DNA of 64,000 nucleotides from Echinarachnius parma (taxonomy: Eukaryota; Echinodermata; Echinoidea; Clypeasteroida; Echinarachniidae): contig JBAMJV010003245.1 in the NCBI GenBank assembly GCA_037951105.1, positions 43,896 through 107,895 on the forward strand, written 5' to 3'. The notes beneath the pieces were generated by a model. It saw nothing but the letters and a program-made list of their open reading frames with translations, did not search any database and had not been told where the DNA came from. Of the stretch, positions 25,101-34,000 are shown piece after piece; position 1 is the first letter of the stretch, and every line of letters begins with the position of its first letter. The translations under genes and the position numbers were made by a program.

Positions 25101-28015
25101 AATGGATGTTCAATACAACGTCAAATTATTACAGGAGAGATAAACAATTTTAACCTTGGCTTTATATATTCAATCTTCTGTTATAGCATCTTTGCAACTT
25201 TATAAATCCCTTTTGATATACTTTCTTTTCTTATATTTTCTTTTGTCGTGTCTTTATTCTATCAAATACTGTAAATACTAAGTTTACATAAAATAATTAT
25301 GGGGAGTTGAAAATTTACTTAAGGCTGACTCATTAGTCAATTATGATTGCCACAAATTCAAATAATTGCAGTGAAGATAAAATGTCAGTATAGTACATTG
25401 GCAACTCAGCTATTGACTATATGCATTCAGCTGCAGAAGGCAAATGATAAACACACACACACAGAGTAAATGGTTTATTGTGATGTAGCTACACGTTATG
25501 GAATTTGACCCCTAAGAACAAACATACCCACTATTGTGCATGATCTCTTTATTGTAAAACATCTCAGTGGCCTAAACCAGAGGTGGGGGGGGGGGGGGGG
25601 GGGGGTGGTGGCAAGATAAGGGCAAGTTTTCCATGGGGGGGGGGGGGGGTGGTGGCAAGATAGGGGCAAGTTTTCCATGAAGGGGTGCAGCAAATTATGC
25701 AAATTGATCTTCTATGTATTAAGCCCGGCGCAGACAGAGCCGACTCGACCCGATCCGACTGGTTTCAATCAGGCTAGAGTTGGGCCCAGTCGGTCGGAGC
25801 AGATTTATCGTGTTGAATCGGCCCCAACTGGCAATCGACTGTCTCTCGACTGGCAAAATGTGTGTCGTGAGGCACTGAAAACTGAGCCGATCGGAATGAC
25901 AACCAGTCGAGTCGGCTCTGTCTGCGCCGGGCATTACTTGCAGTGTTTGTTTTTTTGGGGGAGAGGGGAAGACGATGACGAAGACAAATTTCCCCTCGCA
26001 CCCCCCAAAGTTACACCGCTCACCGCTGTTCCCAATCCTAACTCATCAAATGTTAAGGAGGATTATGTTGTCATTGTATTATTTTAAAGAAGTCCCTGGG
26101 CTTTGAGTTAACCTGTTCAGGGCCCGTTGCAGAGAGAGATACAATCGATTGTAAGTTACAATTTAATTGTAAGTCAGAAGATTTGCGCGTTTCAGCTTAT
26201 CAGATTTGCTCATTTAGAAGTTAGAACACATGATCTGACTTGCAATTGATTGTATCTTGCAACGAGGCCCAGGACTGATTGATTTTGCTATAATATGTGT
26301 TCTCCATAGACCTCAGCCGAGTATTTTCAGGACCCGTCATGAAAGGGTTAATTCACAGCGTAATTTCAGTGAAAATTGAATTTTGAACTTAAAGGGACTT
26401 AGTAACATTGTCCAAATCCTCAAAATAAAATTTTAATTCTAGCGGTTCCCTCATACCTTGTTGTATTCGTATTAACAATAAAATCATGGGACAGGTTTCG
26501 GTTTTTCAAATTTCCCTTTCGTTACAAAGATATGTACGATCAAAGTATTCAGATAAGAAAAACTCCGGGCGAGTTTTTCATCCCTGTACAAAGTGAATGC
26601 AGTGAGTTAGTGAATATCACCCAATATCACTTTGCATTTTCGCTCATTACTTGGCCATGCAATGTCCATTTGACTTGAAATTTTCACACAATACTCTGTG
26701 GACATATGAGATAACAGCACTATACATTGCATCAACCATTCATCACTTTTTGCACATGCCAACAAAGTTACTAGATCCCTTTAAGGCCATGAAAACTAAT
26801 TTACATAATTTGCAAAACATTCAGAAACATGAAATGTTGGTACACAATGATTAAGTTGATTTGTTTAAGATGTCGGACACTGTGTACACACAGATTTCAA
26901 TACGAGTGTTATGATATCATCATGATCATTTTTTTTTTTTTGTATCAGTCATCATAAACAAATATTTTTGGGACAGGAAAATTATATAAATTTGCAGGCA
27001 ATTTCATGAAATCATGCACATTTCAATCGCTGTATGAAACATACTCTCACATGGAATTTTGAACAAAACTATAACACGCATTTTGGAAAGCACTAAAACT
27101 ATTAAAAGGATCTCTTTAATGGTGTATTTGATTTGTAATCAAACTCCCCTGCACATTTCCAAAGGTTATAGGTCTACAAATATTGACAGATTCTGGTGTT
27201 CGTTTCCAGACTTCAGGACCAGCATGAAAAGATGTTTGATAAACATAGATATGGCTCAGCCATTGTTCATACTTAATCTTGTACAGACTGTTCAGCTATA
27301 CAATTTGTGAACATTAACACAATTAACAAGATGATCTAATCACCAATGTGAGTCATATATATATAAATACATGTAATGCTTTCTTTCAACAAAAGTTACA
27401 CACTTTTAATTTCCAAATAATGAGTTTGGTGCATAGTGCAATAAAAACACTTTAAATTTATTATAATAAACATAATTTCAAGTTTCACATCCCAAGAACA
27501 TGCTTCTCAAAAATGTGATTTGATAGAAGATAGGAGTTGTAATCTTTTATAAGAAATAAAAACTTCTCTTTGCTTATTATCATCTTTATCAGAGCTTGAA
27601 ACTAACACTGACCCAGTGGCCCAGGCACACCAAAATATTACTTTCAACTATCAACATGTATTTTGGTAGCCTGATCGGGTACCTTAGTAGAGTTTCAAAC
27701 TGATAGTGACAGAAAGAGAAAATCTGTCACCTGTATCAAGCCTCATTCATAATTACAGTTTATTTTGGGCTTGGGCCACCAAAGTAAGATGGGAATTATT
27801 TAAATGGCACAACCAGACCAACAACAAAACTTCAGGCTCAATGGAGCCTGGATTAATTTTCATTATTCACTTTTTTCTCTTTTCCCCCCATTGTCTCCTT
27901 GTTTGAAGGTTCCCCTGATGGACAGAGCAGGACGCAAGACGCTTCATATGACCGGTCTGGGAATCATGTTCATCTTTGCAATCATCCTTACCATCTTCCT
28001 TAACCTTCAGGTAAG

Positions 28016-28047
<32 letters not shown>

Positions 28048-31000
28048 TGTTAGATTTCAAACGCAACTTTGCGCTAGCTCATGGATCAAATGCAAAGTTG
28101 CGCTTTAACTCAAACACAACTTTTATGCAATAGATTTCTTCTTCTTCTTCTTCTTCCAATTTAAGTACAGACCGCCATTGGCGTATTATCGTACTATCGC
28201 GCGCTAGGCTCAGCGGAACCTAACCTGCGCCACCTCCTTCTTGAATTTGTGTTTAAACGTGAAGTTTCGTTAATTTACTAGATTTACATTTAAACACAAC
28301 TCTTTATGCAACACCCACTGGAACTTTAACTAAGAAACGATTATTGATGTAATGAGAGTTTGTTATATCACTGCACTGGATAATAAGCCTATATTGTGAT
28401 TTCTCTCTGTGTCAATAACAGGAAGCCTGGGACGGCTCATCTTACATCAGCATCATCTCCATCATGCTCTTCGTCGTTGGTTTCGGCCTCGGTCCAGGTA
28501 AGTAGTCCTGCAATCCTTTATGAATGAAGGTTAATTGATTGATTTAAAATTGTCCAAGACATTTTGATATTGGTATAACATACACCATACACAGTGGTGT
28601 AGCTACGTGTGTATGTGTGTGTTTGGCGGGGGGGGGGGGGGGGCATGCCCCACCAATAATTTGACAAAAACAATAAAAAGAATAAGGGATAATCTGTGAT
28701 AAAGAAATACATTGTGTGTCCCCCAATCAAGGATTGTTTCTACTCTTGGGGGGGGGGGGGCTTTTTAAGCATTTTAGTAGCCCCTGTGTATTTTTTTAAT
28801 CACTGGAGGCGAGATCTGAGATGGTTTGGAGGAGGAAGACCGGGTATAATATAAGGGAGAAGTTGCCTGGTAGAAGGAAAAGAGGATAAATAAAGAGGAG
28901 ATTTAGGGATCTGGTTTGGGGGAACATTGGGCTGGTTAGTGATGGGAGACAGGGGAACAGGGGCAAAGGCTTATTAGAAACAAGTTTATTTATTAACAGC
29001 AGATAATATTTTTGTGACTGTTTGTCCCGGCTTAACTCTTGCAACCACTGTTTTTCTTGCAGCCTCTATTCCATGGCTCATCGTGGCTGAGCTGTTCTCA
29101 CAAGGGCCCCGTCCAGCGGCGGTCAGTGTGGCCTTCTTGGTCAATTGGACGGCAAACTTTGCAGTGGGTCTCCTCTTCCCTCTGCTGTTGGTAAGTGTTG
29201 TGGAGATAACAAGATAATAATAATGATAATAATAATAATAATGCATTTATATAGAGCATTTTCCATCTAAAATGTTCAAAAGCGCTGTTCAAGTTCAAGT
29301 TATTGAAAGAGGTGAGTTTTCAGTTGTTCTTTAAAAATATTGAATGAAGCTTGGTTGCGGAGGGTCAGAGGTACTTTATTCCAAAAGTTGGGTGCTGCGG
29401 AAGCAAAGGCTTTATCCCCAAGTGTGGGAAGCATCTTTGCAGTTGGATGGTTCAGTAGAGTGCCTTGTGAGGAGCAGAGCGAGTACCGGGACGGAGGGCA
29501 AATTGTAAGATACAGTCAAACCTGCTCTAGATAGCGACCACCTGTCTATAGAGACCACCTGTCTATAGAGACCACTAATCTTGATTCTCTTGATTGCAAT
29601 TTCTATATGGAAATTAACCTGTCTTAAGTGACCACCTGCTGATATAGACTACATTTTCTGTCTCCCTTGGGTGGTCTTTATAGACAGGTTTGAATTGATA
29701 TTGAATGTACATGACAAGTTCTGTCAAACCTGTCTTAGCAGCCACTTGTCTATAGCAGCCAACCTGTCTATAATGGCCTCCTAAATTGACCACCTGCAGA
29801 AAAAAACAATGTCATGGATCCTGTCAATAAAGGTCACCTGTCTACAGTGCCCTCTGTGCTTGTTTTCCTTAGGTGGTCACTATATACATTTTTCGAGTGT
29901 ATATACATTGCATGTTTTCCGTGTATTTCCTTTGGATCTAGGATTATGGAACCAAAGTTATGAATCAAAATGTGAATGTTCCAAATTGATCTCTAGCCCC
30001 TTTTAAAATGTTGACGGATTTATTCAGGTTTTGGAAACCATCTCAGACTTTCCCTGCAAATCATTGAATGAAGCTTGATTTTCTACCTGCAAATTTTGAA
30101 ACTTAGCCATATGCTTTGCATTTTCTATTAAATGAAAAAACAACTTACATGTACCTTGTAATGAGTGAGGATTCAACAGGACAGCAAACTACCCTTTTTC
30201 ACTTTTTCTAAAATTATCAGTATCTCGTGTTTAGGGTTTTGGATTGTGTTCAGTGCCCTCAGACCATGGACCACCTGCATAGTTGCCATCTTGTACAAGG
30301 AATATGCACAATGGAAGATCTGGCAGAGGCCAACAACGTAGGGCACACATTTGCCCGCCATTGATAGGATGTTGTGTGATAATACAAAATGACAAAATGA
30401 TCTTTGCAATGTATTTATATTTCGCTAACAGGATGGCCTGGGTTACCATGTTTTCCTGATCTTTGTGGCTCTGCTGGCTGTATTCGTCCTCTTTACTCTG
30501 AAGTATTTATGTTTATGAATTATTTTAATGTTCTATTCATTCTAGACCTAGTCAATTAATAATGTTGAGTCAAATGTGAAGCTTGAAAGCTAGGTTTTTT
30601 TAATTTTTTTTTTACGATGATAACCCTTCCCCTCTAAATGCTATTTATTATTATTATTATTATTATTATTCAATTTTGTATTTATTTTTTGCTAACAGGA
30701 TGCCCTTGGTTACTATGTTTTCCTGATCTTTGTGGCTCTGCTGGCTGTATTTTTCCTCTTCACCTGGAAGTTTGTCCCCGAGACGAAGAACAAGAGCTTC
30801 GAAGAAATCAGCATGCTCTTCAAGAAGGACAGGGAAAAAGATTATCAAGCAACAAAGAGTAGAAACGTTCATGAGCAAGATGTAAGTGATCATGCTTAAT
30901 TGCTGTACCGTGTGAACACTGCATGGGCTAACGTGTGTATTAACATGGCTTTCGTTCACACGTGATGTTGATTTGCATGAAACATTCACAAGTAAGGCAT

Positions 31001-34000
31001 AAGTGATCATGCTTAATTGCTGTACTGTGTGAACACTGCATGAGCTAACATGTGTATTAACAAGACTTGGATTTGCATGAGAAGTCAATTTGCATGAAAC
31101 TTTTACATTTTATATTCAAGTGTGAATTAAACAAAACTTCTAGGGGGTGTTTGACAAAGATCCCAGGTCATACTTAACACTAAGTTGGACTTTAATGTTA
31201 TGGAAAGCCATTTGTAGCTTCAGAATAAGACATAGTCAAGAGCCCAATATGCAAATATTTGAATCTTTCAACTACATTTTACACCAATGACTTGAAGTCT
31301 CTTTGATAAAAGAAAATGTTAATGATTTATATCAACATTTTAGGCTTGTTTAAAGTACAAGCTTGGTTAACAATGAAACGAATGACTTTCCATAATTGTT
31401 AGGTCCAACTTGGTGTTAAATTCGACTTGGGATCTTTGTGAAAACCCCCCCCCCCCCCCCCCCCCTGGAATATTAACTAATTCCTAGCACTGCACAGAAG
31501 TGATGTGTGTTTTAGCTAATGTGTCTATTAACAATGCATGTGTAATTTAGTTTATACCCTTTTTTACTTGGTACACAGCCCACCCGGTTCCCATAGTCAA
31601 GGGGTTAACACCCCATCGTTGGTTGTACAAGTGCTTCCTATAGTGATGCGATGTGATTTATTTTGCTAGTTGTCCACTCAGGTGAGTGAATCAATATTCT
31701 CTCACTTGTTCATAGCCCCAAAAAAAACATTTATTTAGATCAACTATTTAAAATGTAACAAAATGATTACGAATGTGGCTAATAATTAACAAGATTGTCT
31801 CATTCTATTATTTTCAATTTTAAAATTAACTTAAATTCAATCAGGTTACCAAAATATGTTTTCATCCATTTGTTGCAGGCATGAAATTAGATTTTACCAG
31901 CTTCATGACGGTGTTAATGTTGAACCCTGATAAGTGTTATAAACGTGGTTCCCATGATACAAGGGCATTAATTTAAATTAATTTGTGTTTGCAATTATGC
32001 ATAGTTTTAGGATATTTGTCTACACTTTTTGGAAAATATATGTTTTTTCAAATAATCATTAACAGGTAGGTTTGTATTCATTTGAAGTTATAACATGTTT
32101 ACTCTGTACAGTTGTAAATAGTATTTTCTATATTTTTAATATCAGTAATTATGAATTTAATAAAACTATTAACAAAATAATTTCTAATTTCTAACTAACA
32201 AGTAACAGCACAGTATTCACACTGGGAAATCAAAAACAAACACATGAACAAAATAAGCAACAGATCAATTATGAACTTTTATAGTTCTGTATAGTTCAAT
32301 TGATAAGATTTTGATTCAAATTTAGGGCAAAGTACAATTTAGTATTTTTTTCTAACATCATTAATCTATATATATAATATGTTTAACTTTTATATTGTAA
32401 GCGTAATTGTTGAAATTATGTTCGCTAGAGTTTATATTATACCTCTTTATATTTTCAACTAAATTGAACACTATTTGTACCCTTTTTAAAGCATTTATCT
32501 GAAGCAGGAATAAACGTTTACAAATTGTACAGTATATAGTATTTACACCAAATTAAAGGGAAAGACGTTAGCTTCTGGAACAAAATGTAATCGCTAAAAC
32601 TTATAGAAAACTATTAACATTTATCATTATATCATAAATATTATATAAAACAAATCTTTATAATATATATATATACAAGACAGTATTGTTTAATCAATTA
32701 TCAGTATTACAAGTGGTTGAAAATTAATATTTCTCTCTTTTTTTAGAAACAATTTCATGCAGGGTTAAAAGAAATTATTTTATAGAACAGTCATGAACCT
32801 TGGGTGGTTGAATAGAACAGTTTATAGTGTGACATTTTTATAAAAATCTTCCTTTTTACAAAAGACATTTTCGTATTACATTACCTCACATGTTCACACA
32901 TTTCAGTGTGTGATTTTGTATTTTTGTAGCTCTATTTGACTTAATTTGGATTATAGGCATGGAACATATCCTGATCAGGGTTATTATTAAGGATAGTTTA
33001 TATAGCATTAAAAAACAATATTCAATTGTCCCAAGTAAGTACATGTATAATGCATCTTTTTCCCCCTACTTATTTTGATAGCAGTTCATCACTCTCACCA
33101 TTGTGAATTGCACTATTTCTACATTTGCTATTCTGATAATGTATATATATATATATAAGAGACTATAAAGTTAAAGCCAAATAACAGTATTGGGAAAATT
33201 ACCGAAAGTATCTTTATTGGCCAAACTAATTGATCAGTATTGTTAAAATAGTATAATAAAGGGCTTGTGTTGAACATTCCAAACCTTAGTATCCTTAAAT
33301 GCAGTTAATGTATATTAGTTGAAACGTTTATGCATGCCGCTGACATTGGGCCTAAATTCAGTGCCAGTTTGGCTTGTCTAAGCCCGCAACATTTTACAGT
33401 GTAGGCCATAGGTTTTGCACGCAGCGAGCATGCAGTCTAATTTAATCTGTGCATAGTTTGTTTTTATTTTGAACGTTTGATCGCTCAAATACTAAATTTC
33501 AACACATTTTTTGTCCAAACCTTTACATTAACACATTTAAGTTATGATATATTCTTTCACATGGTTAGTGATATTTTAAATTTTGTTTGTGTGGGGCGTT
33601 TCCCAATACCGTTATTTGGCTTTAAATGCTCTTTAGTAGTTGCTTTTTAAGAGACTAACTAATATGTCAGTATATATACATGTATATTAATATATTTTAC
33701 TTTAATACACAAATCTGAGGAAAGAAAATTTTATATATTTTTGATAAATTTATTAGTACGGTAGTTAACTTTAGTAAATAAACCAAAACCTGCATCATGA
33801 CGGTACAAACTAATAGTTATAACTCCACCATGCTCGAAAGGTATACACAATTACAAATGACTAAGTAAAAACCCTGTTATCATTTTAAAAAGAGCTGTTA
33901 CAACTAAAGAGGGTGCTCTCTAAAAACTCATTGGTTTTAGCCATTTTTTCATACAAAATTGTGCATTTGATGTTTTTTTTAAATAATAATTCAATAGAGA

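Noticed and set aside
25677..26087. 136-codon plus-strand frame
   Set aside because: It spans the 25,723-25,932 foldback MITE and reads its arms; frames on the other strand mirror it.
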